From Clostridium saudiense (lineage in GTDB: Bacteria; Bacillota; Clostridia; Clostridiales; Clostridiaceae), in the NCBI RefSeq assembly GCF_000577815.1, contig NZ_CBYM010000015.1, forward strand, positions 1-64,000: a stretch of DNA of 64,000 nt. Reading direction: 5' to 3'. Below, piece by piece: positions 46,802-57,539 of this stretch; the stretch's first letter is position 1; every line of letters starts with the position of its first letter. Below the pieces are notes generated by a model. It was not told the origin of the DNA and did no database searches. It saw only the letters and a program-made list of their open reading frames with translations. The position numbers and the translations under genes were made by a program.

Positions 46802-48172
46802 TTAATTTACTGTAACTCTTCTGTCATTATCGCATACTATTTCTATACTTCTACCTTCTTTAGTTTTAGTATTCAATATTACTTTATGACCCCAAAGATC
46901 AAATAAATATTTAATTGTTTCCTTAGCATAAAGTAATTCTAATTCTCTTCCATCAAAAACATGCTCTAATGTTAAAGTTCCATCTCTTTTATTTAAGTCA
47001 GTTATTCTTATATAAGGTATAGATCCAACTCCACATGAATCAGACATAGTATCCCTAATACTCTTCCATCCTTGCTCATCTGATACTTCATCAACAACAA
47101 ATTCAAAGCTCTTTTTAGCATATTGGAACAATCCTAATTCCTCGCATAATTCTTGTGTTAAGTACTTACGTAAAAATGAATTGTCTCTTTCAATATATCT
47201 AACTTCAAAAATCTTATCTCTTCCATATCTCTTTTCTATATCCTCAAACACCTTAAAACCAACATAATATGGATTTAATCCACCTAAAGCTGGAGCAATT
47301 ACATCATTATGACGTTTTATAAACTCAAAATGTAAACTTTGTGGTAATTCTAAGCTCTTTAAAATATTATAATGACAATAGCTTGCCCAACCTTCATTCA
47401 TTATCTTAGTTTCTATTTGCGGAATAAAGTATTGCGTTTCCCTTCTTACTATTTTAAGAATTGATTTCTCCCATTCTTCTAAAGAACCATATTTAATGAT
47501 AAATCCAATAACATCATCACAAGGCTCAATTGGAGTTTTACTTAAATCTGGCAATTTTATTTCTTCATCCTCATTTAAAGCATCCCTATTTTCAATTTTC
47601 CTATTATATTCATCTATTAAATTTGATTTTATCTCCTCATCACTTAACTCTTTAACTCCAACAACTCTTGGAATTTGGTATCTAAGTGCATGAGCAGCAT
47701 CAAGTATTTTTTCTACCTTAGCATATCCTATACTTGGATCGTTAATATATCCTCTTATTATATCTGCATCTAATTTAAACATCTCTAAAGTATAATAAGC
47801 CTTAGTACCTTCTCTAAATAACCTATTATTCTTAAAGAAATCATTATGTCCATAAACATGAGCCATAGTTAATATCTGCAATAATAAGGTATTCTCATTC
47901 ATTAAATATGCTAAAGATGGATTTGAATTTATAACCATTTCATAAGGTAATCCAGTTAAATTTAATGAATATAATGTTTTACTCTTTTCATATGCCTTAC
48001 CATAACTCCAATGTGGATACTTTGAAGGCATTCCAACATATGCTTCATAAGCTAACATTTCATTAAATCCAACTATTTCAAATTCCTGAGGATAATAATC
48101 AAGCCCAAATTCTGTAGCTTTCTTTTCAATCTTCTCATTCCACTCTTCTAAATCTTTTAATGTGTACTCCAT
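46802..48172 (-). CDS. spoVR: SpoVR family protein
   Basis: A 456-residue protein of the SpoVR family, needed for normal spore cortex in Bacillus. Typical GHNDFFKNN, NEGWASYCHYNIL and LNPYYVGFKVFEDIE stretches are visible. Biochemistry is unsettled. Its ATG overlaps the yhbH stop codon (TAATG), the third gene of a prkA-yhbH-spoVR operon seen in many spore formers and, in other bacteria, linked to stress. Confidence 0.95.
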   Translation of the reverse strand: MEYTLKDLEEWNEKIEKKATEFGLDYYPQEFEIVGFNEMLAYEAYVGMPSKYPHWSYGKAYEKSKTLYSLNLTGLPYEMVINSNPSLAYLMNENTLLLQILTMAHVYGHNDFFKNNRLFREGTKAYYTLEMFKLDADIIRGYINDPSIGYAKVEKILDAAHALRYQIPRVVGVKELSDEEIKSNLIDEYNRKIENRDALNEDEEIKLPDLSKTPIEPCDDVIGFIIKYGSLEEWEKSILKIVRRETQYFIPQIETKIMNEGWASYCHYNILKSLELPQSLHFEFIKRHNDVIAPALGGLNPYYVGFKVFEDIEKRYGRDKIFEVRYIERDNSFLRKYLTQELCEELGLFQYAKKSFEFVVDEVSDEQGWKSIRDTMSDSCGVGSIPYIRITDLNKRDGTLTLEHVFDGRELELLYAKETIKYLFDLWGHKVILNTKTKEGRSIEIVCDNDRRVTVN

Positions 48173-49347
48173 TATTCATCCTCCCTTAACTCCTTGCTAA
48201 GCATTAACTTAAGAGCATCCCATAAATTCTTCTTTTCCTTTACAATAACAGAGACAAATTTCTTATCTACTATTTCCTTATTGAATCTATAATACATTGT
48301 TGTTGAATAAGTTGATGGTAAAAGTTCAGCATAACCAAACATATTACTTACTTCACAAAGCTTTTTAACTGATTGAATTGCCTTTTCATTATCCTCAGAC
48401 CAGTTATCTCCATCACTAGCGTATATAGGATATATATTCCATACTTCTGGTGAATACTTTTCTTCAATAAGTTTTAACGCTAAATTTAAACCACTTGATA
48501 TATATGTTCCTCCTGATTCTGCTTTGTGGAAAAATTCATATTCGTTAACTTCTTTAGCAACTGTTGTATGAGAAATAAATTCAAAAGCAATATTGTTATA
48601 CTTTCTTTTTATAAAAGTTGATAAAACAAAGAAAAATGATCTTGCTAAATACTTTTTAGTACTATCCATTGAACCTGATACATCCATTATAAAGAGCATA
48701 ACAGCATTACTTTCTTTCTTAGGCTTTGTTTTTACTCTATAATATCTAATATCATCTTCTCTAAATGGAAATCTTTCTAATTCAGTATCTAATCCTGCTT
48801 CTTTTAAAGCTCTTATCTTCCCCTGCTTACGTGCAGTCTTTGCCATAACAGTCTTTTTCTTTGCAAGCCTTGGATTAATTCCATGCTTTTGATATCCTCT
48901 TTTTCTACTTGCACTTTCACTAATAATTTCAGAATACTTCTTTTTATCTAAATTAGGTAAATCCAAATCTTCAACTATATAATCCATCAATTCTTCTAAC
49001 GTAATTTCTGTTTCATATACATCGTCGCCTTCAGAGTTACCTGCACCTTTATTTCCTTTTTTACCACTAGATTCAGCTGAACCTAATTTATCTCCACGTT
49101 TTTCTTCACCAGTACCGGTAGCAACACCTTTATTGTTGCTACCAAATACAAATTGATATTCCTTTATTCCTCTAATAGGAATTTTAAACTTTTTATTTTT
49201 AGTTTCACCTACTATACTTTCTTCTGAAAGTATATCTCCTAAGTTTTCTTTAATGGATTTCTCTACCAACTGCCTATGTCTTCTTCTATCTTCTATGCTT
49301 CTATCATGCTCAACAGGATTTGTTGTATTATCTCTAAATATAGCCAT
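48172..49347 (-). CDS. yhbH: YhbH/DUF444 stress-response protein
   Basis: A 391-residue DUF444 protein with a C-terminal von Willebrand A-like part: [14 protein letters not shown] is a MIDAS-type DxSxS motif. The middle is a Gly/Lys-rich linker. Start set at the ATG closest to the prkA stop, five bases away, behind AAGG; a GTG six codons earlier overlaps prkA. Co-transcribed with prkA and spoVR; thought to act with the PrkA kinase. Confidence 0.93.
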   Translation of the reverse strand: MAIFRDNTTNPVEHDRSIEDRRRHRQLVEKSIKENLGDILSEESIVGETKNKKFKIPIRGIKEYQFVFGSNNKGVATGTGEEKRGDKLGSAESSGKKGNKGAGNSEGDDVYETEITLEELMDYIVEDLDLPNLDKKKYSEIISESASRKRGYQKHGINPRLAKKKTVMAKTARKQGKIRALKEAGLDTELERFPFREDDIRYYRVKTKPKKESNAVMLFIMDVSGSMDSTKKYLARSFFFVLSTFIKRKYNNIAFEFISHTTVAKEVNEYEFFHKAESGGTYISSGLNLALKLIEEKYSPEVWNIYPIYASDGDNWSEDNEKAIQSVKKLCEVSNMFGYAELLPSTYSTTMYYRFNKEIVDKKFVSVIVKEKKNLWDALKLMLSKELREDE

Positions 49348-49352
49348 CCTTA

Positions 49353-51275
49353 TCAATCCTTCCACAAATTGTTTGCTGCATATTTAAGAATTACATCACA
49401 GCAGTGTTGGCAATATCCATTCCTTTTCATTTCTTCAACCATTGCATTGTATTTTTCTGTTTGTTCTTTATCTCTAACTCTTGATTTAGTAACAATTCTA
49501 GATAAATCTTTAACTGATGCTATAAGTTTCTTTTCTATAGCCTCTTTTAATGGTTCATAAGACTTATAATCAATCTTAGATCCATTTCTTACTAAGTAGA
49601 ACATATATGAAGTAACATCAGCTCTAAATCCCTTGCTTGATGCTTCAGATACTCCTATTTGTTCTTCTATACTTCTCATAAATTCTTCATCAGGATTTAA
49701 TTCCTCACCTGTTTGTTCATCTTTTATTCTAGTCTTATTCACAAAAGCTTCTGCATTATCTATATAATTATTAAATAAGCTTTCAGCTTGTTCTCTAAAT
49801 GAATGAATAAATGCCTTTGTAATTTCTTTTTCAAGTATCTTATTATACTCTTTACGTATTGTATCTTGAATAAAGCCTAAATATTTCTTCTTATCATCAG
49901 ATGAAATATCCATATCTTTAACTGATTTGATAATACTTTCCATTATGCTTAAAGGATTAATACAATCAAACTCTGAATTAGAAAGAGCATTATCAATTGC
50001 TTTAATAATAAATCTTGTACTAATTCCCTTCATACCTTCATATGGGCCAGCCTCTTCTCTAAGCTCAACAATATCAACCTTCTTAGTTGTTCCCTTTTCA
50101 ACTAAATCTTCACCATTATAAATCTTAAGCTTAGTAATAGGATCAACCTTAGCTGATGGTGTTAATCTAGAAAGTATTGCAAACATAGCTGCAACTTCAA
50201 TAGTATGAGGTGCAATATGTGCACCAAAGTTACTCTTCTTTAAAATCTTTTCATAAATTTTTATTTCTTCTTCAAGCTCTAAACAATAAGGTACTTCTAC
50301 CTTAACAATTCTGTCTAAGATTGCTTCATTTGTATGGTCTGATTTAAATTTATTCCATTCAGCTTCATTTGAGTGAGCTATTATAAGACCATCAAAATAA
50401 ATCATTGAACCTTTACCTGGTGATGGTATAGATTTTTCTTGTGTAGCAGTTATTATTGTATGCAAATACTCAACATCATTTTTAAATACTTCGATAAATT
50501 CTACTAAACCTCTATTACCAACATTAAATGCACCATTTAATGAGAATATTCTTGGGTCATCTTCTGGATACATATCCATCTTTGAAATATCAACAGAACC
50601 AGTTAATATTGATGTATCTTGGTTATTTGGATCAACTGGTGGAACAACACCAATTCCTTTTCTTGATCTTATAGAAAATCCCTTTCTCTCAACTGGGAAA
50701 TTTTCATATTCACCATTAAACTCATGAAGTAATCTATACTTACAAACTGGACATAAGTCACCTTCTATTTGTGTTCCTAACATTTTATTAAATTCATCTC
50801 TTAAATGATTTGGAACTAAATGTAAAGGTTCTTCATGCATAGGGCATCCTTTAATTGAATATATAGGTTCACAATGAACTAATGCACTTTTTAGTGATTC
50901 AACTAAAGAAGATTTACCTGCACCAACTGGCCCTACTAAGTATAAAACTTGTCTTGCTTCTTCACCCTTCATAGATGCAGAATGTAAGTAATTTACTATT
51001 TTCATTATAACTTTGTCTATTCCAAAGAAATCATCTTTGAAATATCCATATTTTTTAATAGTTTCATTACCATATATCTTTCTTACTCTTGGGTTTTCAT
51101 CTGCTTTTAATACCTCAACACCTTTACTCATAATAAAATCATATAATCTCTTATGAGAAAGTTTTGCTACGTCTGGGTTTTTCTTCACTATCTCTAAGTA
51201 ATCTAAAAATGTTCCTTCGAATTTTTCACTATTTCTATTTTCTCTATCTGTAATTATAAAGTCCTTGAAGTCCAT
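49353..51275 (-). CDS. prkA: PrkA serine protein kinase
   Basis: A 640-residue protein with an AAA+ core (Walker [10 protein letters not shown] near residue 115) and a C-terminal PrkA kinase domain. Length matches family members (about 630-645). It supports sporulation and sigma-K dependent processes in Bacillus and starvation response elsewhere. First gene of the operon. Confidence 0.96.
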   Translation of the reverse strand: MDFKDFIITDRENRNSEKFEGTFLDYLEIVKKNPDVAKLSHKRLYDFIMSKGVEVLKADENPRVRKIYGNETIKKYGYFKDDFFGIDKVIMKIVNYLHSASMKGEEARQVLYLVGPVGAGKSSLVESLKSALVHCEPIYSIKGCPMHEEPLHLVPNHLRDEFNKMLGTQIEGDLCPVCKYRLLHEFNGEYENFPVERKGFSIRSRKGIGVVPPVDPNNQDTSILTGSVDISKMDMYPEDDPRIFSLNGAFNVGNRGLVEFIEVFKNDVEYLHTIITATQEKSIPSPGKGSMIYFDGLIIAHSNEAEWNKFKSDHTNEAILDRIVKVEVPYCLELEEEIKIYEKILKKSNFGAHIAPHTIEVAAMFAILSRLTPSAKVDPITKLKIYNGEDLVEKGTTKKVDIVELREEAGPYEGMKGISTRFIIKAIDNALSNSEFDCINPLSIMESIIKSVKDMDISSDDKKKYLGFIQDTIRKEYNKILEKEITKAFIHSFREQAESLFNNYIDNAEAFVNKTRIKDEQTGEELNPDEEFMRSIEEQIGVSEASSKGFRADVTSYMFYLVRNGSKIDYKSYEPLKEAIEKKLIASVKDLSRIVTKSRVRDKEQTEKYNAMVEEMKRNGYCQHCCDVILKYAANNLWKD

Positions 51276-51430
51276 AAACTCATCCCTCCCCTTAATTTAA
51301 TATATTAATGACTTAAATAGTTATATTCCTATTTTTTAAAATTTACATTTCTCTATATTTTATATGTTTAAATTTCATAATTATTATTAAATTTAAGTAT
51401 TTTTATTATTTTATTTATCTTACATAATAA

Positions 51431-51472
51431 ATAAAAGCTCATGTAAATTTTTTAAATTTACACAAGCTTTTA
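51431..51472 (-). terminator. Terminator of recQ
   Basis: AAAGCTcaTGTAAATTT/AAATTTACAcaAGCTTT stem; minus-strand tail TTTATTTATT. Confidence 0.75.
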
Positions 51473-51489
51473 CATCTTTTATTAACTAA

Positions 51490-53244
51490 TTATTTATTTA
51501 ATAGATTTAATAAATCGCATCCATACTTTTTAAACTTCTTTTCTCCCATTCCCCTTATATCTAAAAGTTCATCTTCATTTTTAGGGTTTTTATTACATAA
51601 TTCAATTAACGTTGCATCTGAAAAAATAATATATGGTTTTACCCCTTCCTTTATAGCCATTTCTCTTCTCCATCCTCTTAACCTATTAAACAATTCACTA
51701 TTAATTACCTTTTCTTCACTTTCAGATGTTAATTTTAACATTACCTTCAATTGAGACTTTAAAATTTTATATGACTTCTCATTTAATTTAAGCATTGAAT
51801 AAGTCCCATCTTTCAAACTTACATATCCATATTCAATTAGAATCTTTATAAAATCTCTTATAAATTTACTACTATAATCCTTCATTATTCCATATGTAGT
51901 TAATTCATTTAATTTATCATTTATTATTTTAGGTCCAGTCATCCCGCGAAGGATATCTATTAAAACTGATATTCCATACCTTTCTTTTGTTCTATATACG
52001 CAAGATAATACCTTTTGTGCTTCTATTGTATAATCTCTAAGTTCATCATTATTTAAACAATTACTACAATTAGTACAATACTCTCTAACATTTCCTTCAC
52101 CAAAATACTTTAATATAAAACTTCTTAAGCACTCCTTGCTTTCACAAAAATCTATCATTTTTTGCAACTTTTTAATTTCAATTTCTTTCCTATTTAGTTG
52201 GACTGTTGTGTGAATTAAATATTCTAAAGTTCTTATATCTCCCCTATTAAATAACAAGTGACATTCTGATGTTAATCCATCTCTTCCTGCTCTTCCTATT
52301 TCTTGATAGTAACTTTCAATATTTTTAGGAATTGTAAAATGAATTATATATCTTACATTTGATTTATCTATTCCCATTCCAAAAGCATTTGTTGCTATCA
52401 TTACATTTGAATTTTCATTTAAAAATTCATCTTGATAATATTCTTTTTCACTATCTTTTAACCCACCATGATATTTTAATACATTATATCCTAAATCTTT
52501 TAAGTAATAATATAAGCCATCAACCTCTTTTCTTGTGGCACAATAAATTATACCTGCCTCATTTTCCTTTTCTCTTATAATATCCTTTACTAACTCAAGC
52601 TTATCTTCCTCAATATGTAATTTAATTTCTAAATTTTCTCTATCAAAGCTGCCAATATATATGTATGGATTTCTTAAGCCTAGAAGTTTAATTACATCTT
52701 CTCTTACTACTTCAGTTGCTGTTGCAGTAAAAGCTGTTATTATTGGTCTTACTCTTAAACTATTTATAAATTCAGCTATTAAACTATAGCTTTTTCTAAA
52801 ATCATGTCCCCACATTGATACACAATGTGCTTCATCTATAGCTATTTGACTTATATTGAGAGCTCTTAATTTTCGTTTAAAAAACTCATTTTCTAACTTT
52901 TCTGGAGCTATATATAAAAGCTTAACCTCTCCTCTTTTGCAAAGTTCTATTATTTCATCACTTAATTCTAATCTTTGAGTACTATTTATATATCTTGCAT
53001 TTATACCATTTGAATTTAAATTATCCACTTGATCCTTCATTAAAGAAATTAATGGTGAAATCACTATTGTAATACCTTTAAATAATAAAGCTGGTATTTG
53101 ATAACAAATAGATTTTCCTCCCCCTGTAGGTAAAATACAAAAACTATCTCTACCTCTTAAAATATTGCTTATAATTTCATATTGACCTTTTCTAAAGGTA
53201 TTATATCCATAATATTTATTAAGTACTTTAAAAACTTCATTCAT
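51490..53244 (-). CDS. recQ: ATP-dependent DNA helicase, RecQ family
   Basis: A 584-residue 3'-to-5' helicase. Walker A is PTGGGKS (about 40-46), motif II is DEAH, and the RecQ zinc-binding cysteines occur in CESKECLRSF and YCTNCSNC. The C terminus has an HRDC domain (about 505-580). It resolves stalled forks and recombination intermediates. It stands alone upstream of the tRNA-Leu gene, on the opposite strand. Confidence 0.92.
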   Translation of the reverse strand: MNEVFKVLNKYYGYNTFRKGQYEIISNILRGRDSFCILPTGGGKSICYQIPALLFKGITIVISPLISLMKDQVDNLNSNGINARYINSTQRLELSDEIIELCKRGEVKLLYIAPEKLENEFFKRKLRALNISQIAIDEAHCVSMWGHDFRKSYSLIAEFINSLRVRPIITAFTATATEVVREDVIKLLGLRNPYIYIGSFDRENLEIKLHIEEDKLELVKDIIREKENEAGIIYCATRKEVDGLYYYLKDLGYNVLKYHGGLKDSEKEYYQDEFLNENSNVMIATNAFGMGIDKSNVRYIIHFTIPKNIESYYQEIGRAGRDGLTSECHLLFNRGDIRTLEYLIHTTVQLNRKEIEIKKLQKMIDFCESKECLRSFILKYFGEGNVREYCTNCSNCLNNDELRDYTIEAQKVLSCVYRTKERYGISVLIDILRGMTGPKIINDKLNELTTYGIMKDYSSKFIRDFIKILIEYGYVSLKDGTYSMLKLNEKSYKILKSQLKVMLKLTSESEEKVINSELFNRLRGWRREMAIKEGVKPYIIFSDATLIELCNKNPKNEDELLDIRGMGEKKFKKYGCDLLNLLNK

Positions 53245-53331
53245 TTAACTTCACCAGCTTTCTTAAATATATTAAAATACTATCACTTTTTATTAATACT
53301 AACATAAATTTTATTATTTTTAAATTTTCTA

Positions 53332-53360
53332 TTGACATATTTATAAAATAATATTAAAAT
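53332..53360 (+). promoter_or_regulatory. Promoter of tRNA-Leu
   Basis: TTGACA, 17 bases, TAAAAT; the -10 ends 10 bases before the mature tRNA start. Confidence 0.85.
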
Positions 53361-53370
53361 AATCTTGCTT

Positions 53371-53457
53371 GCTGAAGTGGCGGAACAGGCAGACGCACAG
53401 GACTTAAAATCCTGCGGTAGCGATACCGTACCGGTTCGATTCCGGTCTTCAGCACCA
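53371..53457 (+). tRNA. tRNA-Leu (anticodon UAA)
   Basis: An 87-base class II tRNA with CCA encoded. Acceptor GCTGAAG/CTTCAGC, anticodon arm CAGGA-CTTAAAA-TCCTG with anticodon TAA, a variable arm of GCGGTAGCGATACCGT type, and T arm with GGTTCGATTCC. It reads UUA codons, the main leucine codon of this AT-rich genome. Confidence 0.97.
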
Positions 53458-53487
53458 AAAAAGACTGTACTTAAGTACAGTCTTTTA
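53458..53487. terminator. Bidirectional terminator of tRNA-Leu and the sensor kinase gene
   Basis: AAAGACTGTACTTAAGTACAGTCTTT palindrome with T-runs; it reaches the last codon of the converging kinase gene. Confidence 0.85.
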
Positions 53488-55443
53488 TTTTTTATCTATA
53501 TCTGAAAATTCCATTTCAAATAAATATTCTAATGACGAATCTACAATAAATTCATCATTTTCTTTCTCATTAACAAGCCTTATTGGAAGTGTAATAATTA
53601 TTTTTGTTCCCTCATTTAATTTACTTATTATATCAATAGTTCCATTATGTAACTCTATTAATCCTTTTACTATAAATAATCCTAAACCACTGCCTTCATT
53701 TTGTCTTTTTAACCCCTCATTTACATCTTCTCTTTTAAACTTTTCAAACAAATGTGTCTTAAACTCTTCACTCATTCCCATTCCTTCATCAGATATTTCT
53801 ATAATTACACTTTCTTCTTTTTTCTTCATATTTACAAATATACGTCTGCCATTCTTGCTAAACTTAATAGAATTAGATAAAAGATTTAATATTACTCGTT
53901 CTATTTTTAAAGTATCAATAGCTGTTATTATTTCCTCTTCCTCAGTATCAAAGATTACATCTATATCAAATTTTTTAGCCAAATCTACTATAGCTAATGT
54001 TACCTCTTCAACTATATTAACTATATTTTGATTTTTTAATTTCACGTCCATATATCCCATTTCTAATTTACTTACATCAATTAAATTATTTATATATCTT
54101 CGTAATCTATTTGAATTTTTCATTATATATGTTAATCGTTCTTGAAAATACTTAACATCAATATTATCTTCCTTTAACTTAATCATCAATAAATTAGTTG
54201 CATTTATAATAATATTAAGAGGAGTTCTTAATTCATGTGATATTGTAACTATAAAGTCTGTTTTTATTTTTTCTCTTTCCATAGATTCAAGTAGCAACAT
54301 TTTGTTTTTTCTTGCTACTTTTTTATTTACGATTGAAATATAAATTAATGAGCATACACCTAAAATAATAATAAATCCAACAAACCATACCACAGCAATC
54401 CACTTTTTTGGCAATAGCAAATCATAAGGTTTCTTATTAATATATACTGTATTTTTAGGCAATTTTAATGGATTTATATCATACTTACTCATAGCTTTAT
54501 AATTAAAAATAGGTATACTAAATGTATCATGTGCTGGAGCTGCAGAAAATATATTACTACCAATTATAAGATTGTCTATAAGTGAACACAGCACCTCTCC
54601 TAACTTATAACCATCATTAACAATCCCTCCTATAGCCCCATCGTAAATATACTCTTCAAGCTTAGTGTAAATAGGCATTGAAGTTATTTCTTGCAACTCA
54701 TCAATTAAACTTTTTGATGATACGACTCCATCGTCTACATCTTTTTTGTATGTTCCACATAAAAATATTGCTGCATTTTCTGGACTGATACCTTCAATTT
54801 GTTTCTTTATATCATCCAAATATGCCCCCTGGATAATATGATAATTAAAAGGTACTACTGCAACATCCTTTAAATTTTCAAAATTTTCTTTTACTGTTTT
54901 ACAAAATATACTTTCATCTAAAAGTAAATAAATATCATTTACTTTGTTACCTGCCGTTAAAATAGTATTTATCATTTCTAAATTATCTTGAATTTCTAAT
55001 ATTCCTTTTATATACTTACTTTCCTCATTAGAAAGAGTTACATAATTATTTACTCCCGCAAAAATGATATTCTTTTCATAAATAAATGACTGATTATCAA
55101 ACAATTTACTTCTAATTAATTGAAAAGCTTCATCATCCAATGTAACTATGTAATCAATATTACTGTCTTTATACTTTACATTCAAAAAATTTATAAAACT
55201 TTCTTCATATCCTTCTTCTTCAAAGCTTTCACTATCTAAAAATTCAGCCTTAACTGTATATCTATCTTTTCCAGCATCCCAAAACCCTTTAGTTATAGAA
55301 ACCTCCCATTTATTTTTCGGTGAATATGATCCAATTATAAGAATCTTTTTATTATTATCATTTGCATAACATAAAATAGGATTTATAAATATAAAAATAA
55401 CAGTACTTAAAATTAAAAAAATTAATATTATCTTTTTATACAT
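53485..55443 (-). CDS. Orphan sensor histidine kinase with a periplasmic-binding-type input domain
   Basis: A 652-residue kinase. A signal/anchor at about 5-26 leads into an extracellular ABC-type substrate-binding fold (about 33-340, tandem Rossmann-like halves), then a transmembrane helix (about 347-372), the dimerisation box VTISHELRTPLN with phosphoacceptor His403, and an ATPase domain (NLLSNSIKFSKN, DEGMGMS, GSGLGLFIVKGL). No response regulator is adjacent. The ligand is not predictable; related ABC_sub_bind kinases respond to small polar molecules. Confidence 0.87.
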   Translation of the reverse strand: MYKKIILIFLILSTVIFIFINPILCYANDNNKKILIIGSYSPKNKWEVSITKGFWDAGKDRYTVKAEFLDSESFEEEGYEESFINFLNVKYKDSNIDYIVTLDDEAFQLIRSKLFDNQSFIYEKNIIFAGVNNYVTLSNEESKYIKGILEIQDNLEMINTILTAGNKVNDIYLLLDESIFCKTVKENFENLKDVAVVPFNYHIIQGAYLDDIKKQIEGISPENAAIFLCGTYKKDVDDGVVSSKSLIDELQEITSMPIYTKLEEYIYDGAIGGIVNDGYKLGEVLCSLIDNLIIGSNIFSAAPAHDTFSIPIFNYKAMSKYDINPLKLPKNTVYINKKPYDLLLPKKWIAVVWFVGFIIILGVCSLIYISIVNKKVARKNKMLLLESMEREKIKTDFIVTISHELRTPLNIIINATNLLMIKLKEDNIDVKYFQERLTYIMKNSNRLRRYINNLIDVSKLEMGYMDVKLKNQNIVNIVEEVTLAIVDLAKKFDIDVIFDTEEEEIITAIDTLKIERVILNLLSNSIKFSKNGRRIFVNMKKKEESVIIEISDEGMGMSEEFKTHLFEKFKREDVNEGLKRQNEGSGLGLFIVKGLIELHNGTIDIISKLNEGTKIIITLPIRLVNEKENDEFIVDSSLEYLFEMEFSDIDKK

Positions 55444-55502
55444 AGCTTTTACTCCAATTTAATCTATTTGTTTATATACTGTGTATTTTTTCTTAAAAAT
55501 AT

Positions 55503-55538
55503 GAAAAAAGTTATGGAATCATCAATTCCATAACTTTT
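55503..55538 (-). terminator. Terminator of the PHP gene
   Basis: GTTATGGAATTGATGATTCCATAAC hairpin followed by TTTTTT on the minus strand. Confidence 0.85.
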
Positions 55539-55543
55539 GAATT

Positions 55544-56380
55544 TTATAATAATTTATCTATTTTTAACTCTTCACTATCCTTATTTATAGCTCCAATATA
55601 ATACTCTATTCCCTTACTTACGGCACCAAAATCCCCATGACCATCTGAACCAGCTGTTATTAATAAATCATTGTTTTCACAAAACTCAACACAGGTTTCT
55701 GTCATTAATTCTGAATTTGCTGGATAATAGCACTCTACTCCATCAATTCCTAATCCTTTTAATATTTCTAACTTTTCTAATATTTCTTCTTTGCTTTTAT
55801 TGCTATAATAATTGCAAGGATGAGCTAAAACCACATATCCTCCAGCCTCATGAGTTATATTACAAACTTCCTCAACACTTGGAAATGCAAATTTTTCATG
55901 TCCACATTCATATTTTCCATAAAGCCTCATTCCGTCAAATAATCCTTCTGTCACCTTTCTATCATGAAGATAGTGTATTCCCTTCCAACCACCTTTTCTT
56001 CTTTCATATTCATAAGAATTATAATCATCTAATGATATATTTTCATAATCTTTTTCCATTCTTCTTATAAGTTCTACACTTGTTTCTAATAATTGTTCCT
56101 TTGCCTTATCAACTAATTTAAAGAAATTTTCATTATCCTCAAATTTATATGCTAATAAATGAACTAAATGTCCTTCAAATATTGAATCTATTTCTACTCC
56201 TCTTATAGCAATGATTCCTGCTTTTTCAGCTTCTTTTTTTAATTCTTCATAAGAATCTAATACATCATGATCTGTTATTGCTATAATACCTAAATTTTTC
56301 TTTTTAGCTTCTTCTACGACTTCTTTAGGAGACATAGTTCCATCTGAATAATATGTATGTATATGTAAGTCAACTAACAT
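55544..56380 (-). CDS. PHP-domain phosphoesterase
   Basis: A 278-residue metal-dependent hydrolase. The metal-binding histidines occur in DLHIHTYYSDGT, ITDHDVL, AHPCNYY and SDGHGDF, the full PHP set. It matches the short TrpH/YciV group, some of which are 5'-3' exonucleases on RNA or 3',5'-nucleotide phosphatases. The substrate here is not certain. Confidence 0.85.
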   Translation of the reverse strand: MLVDLHIHTYYSDGTMSPKEVVEEAKKKNLGIIAITDHDVLDSYEELKKEAEKAGIIAIRGVEIDSIFEGHLVHLLAYKFEDNENFFKLVDKAKEQLLETSVELIRRMEKDYENISLDDYNSYEYERRKGGWKGIHYLHDRKVTEGLFDGMRLYGKYECGHEKFAFPSVEEVCNITHEAGGYVVLAHPCNYYSNKSKEEILEKLEILKGLGIDGVECYYPANSELMTETCVEFCENNDLLITAGSDGHGDFGAVSKGIEYYIGAINKDSEELKIDKLL

Positions 56381-56513
56381 TTTCTCTTCTCCTTAATGTA
56401 AATTAATTTTTTCTTTTACTATTTTACATCAATTCTTAAAACTTTTCACATCTATTTTTTACTATTATTTTCATTTCCTTCTGCATATTATAGCATTTTT
56501 TTGTTTTCATTCT

Positions 56514-56542
56514 TATAAATTTGGGGTATAATAACCAATAGA
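56514..56542 (+). promoter_or_regulatory. Likely fba promoter
   Basis: TTTTCA, 17 bases, TATAAT about 90 bases upstream of fba, leaving an untranslated leader of roughly 85 bases. Confidence 0.55.
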
Positions 56543-56633
56543 GAATAAATTGATATACATATTTGTTAATTTTATAACACTGAATGTTTTTTTATTTCTC
56601 TTATAAAAAATTGAAATATACGGAGGTATTGCC

Positions 56634-57497
56634 ATGTTAGTTTCAGCTAAAGAAATGTTAAACAAAGCAAGAGAAGGAAAATATGCTGTTGGTCAATTCA
56701 ACATCAACAACTTAGAATGGACAAAAGCTGTTCTATTAACTGCTCAAGAAAACAACTCACCAGTAATCTTAGGAGTATCTGAAGGTGCTGGAAAATATAT
56801 GTGTGGATACAAAACTATCGTTGGAATGGTTAACGGTATGTTAGAAGAGTTAAACATCACTGTACCAGTTGCTCTACACTTAGACCACGGTAGCTACGAA
56901 GGATGCTACAAAGCTATGGAAGCTGGATTCTCATCAGTTATGTTTGATGGATCTCACTACCCAATAGCTGAAAACATCGAAAAGACTACTGAATTAGTTA
57001 AAGTTACTGCTGAAAGAGGATTATCTTTAGAAGCAGAAGTTGGATCAATCGGTGGAGAAGAAGACGGAGTTGTTGGTAAAGGTGAAGTTGCTGATGCTCA
57101 AGAATGTAAATCAATTGCTGATTTAGGAGTTACTATGTTAGCTGCTGGTATCGGAAACATTCACGGAAAATACCCAGCAAACTGGCAAGGACTTGCTTTC
57201 GACGCTTTAGAAGAAATCAATACAGCTTGTGGAAACATGCCATTAGTATTACACGGTGGAACTGGAATCCCAGAAGATATGATCAAGAAAGCTATATCTT
57301 TAGGAGTTTCTAAGATCAACGTTAACACTGAATGTCAATTAGCATTCCAAGAAGCTACAAGAGCTTACATCGAAGCTGGAAAAGACTTAGAAGGAAAAGG
57401 ATTTGACCCAAGAAAATTATTAAATCCTGGATTCGAAGCTATCAAAGCTACAGTTAAAGAAAAAATGGAATTATTCGGATCAATAAACAAAGCTTAA
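56634..57497 (+). CDS. fba: Class II fructose-1,6-bisphosphate aldolase
   Basis: A 287-residue zinc aldolase. ALHLDHG holds the metal/catalytic residues, and HGGTGIP and NVNTE are typical. Codons AAC, ATC and GAC are used far more than in nearby genes, as expected for a very highly expressed glycolytic gene. It stands alone, away from the CggR operon, with a strong GGAGG site. Confidence 0.97.
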   Translation: MLVSAKEMLNKAREGKYAVGQFNINNLEWTKAVLLTAQENNSPVILGVSEGAGKYMCGYKTIVGMVNGMLEELNITVPVALHLDHGSYEGCYKAMEAGFSSVMFDGSHYPIAENIEKTTELVKVTAERGLSLEAEVGSIGGEEDGVVGKGEVADAQECKSIADLGVTMLAAGIGNIHGKYPANWQGLAFDALEEINTACGNMPLVLHGGTGIPEDMIKKAISLGVSKINVNTECQLAFQEATRAYIEAGKDLEGKGFDPRKLLNPGFEAIKATVKEKMELFGSINKA

Positions 57498-57510
57498 TTC
57501 CTTTTAATAT

Positions 57511-57537
57511 AAAAAGAGCACTTTTGTGCTCTTTTTA
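57511..57537. terminator. Bidirectional terminator after fba
   Basis: AAAAAGAGCAC-TTTT-GTGCTCTTTTT inverted repeat shared with the converging ThiM-like gene. Confidence 0.88.
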
Positions 57538-57539
57538 TT

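Noticed and set aside
55717..56070. A 117-codon plus-strand open frame opposite the PHP gene
   Set aside because: Composition is typical of reversed AT-rich codons (Leu/His/Phe-rich) and it lies inside a conserved enzyme gene.
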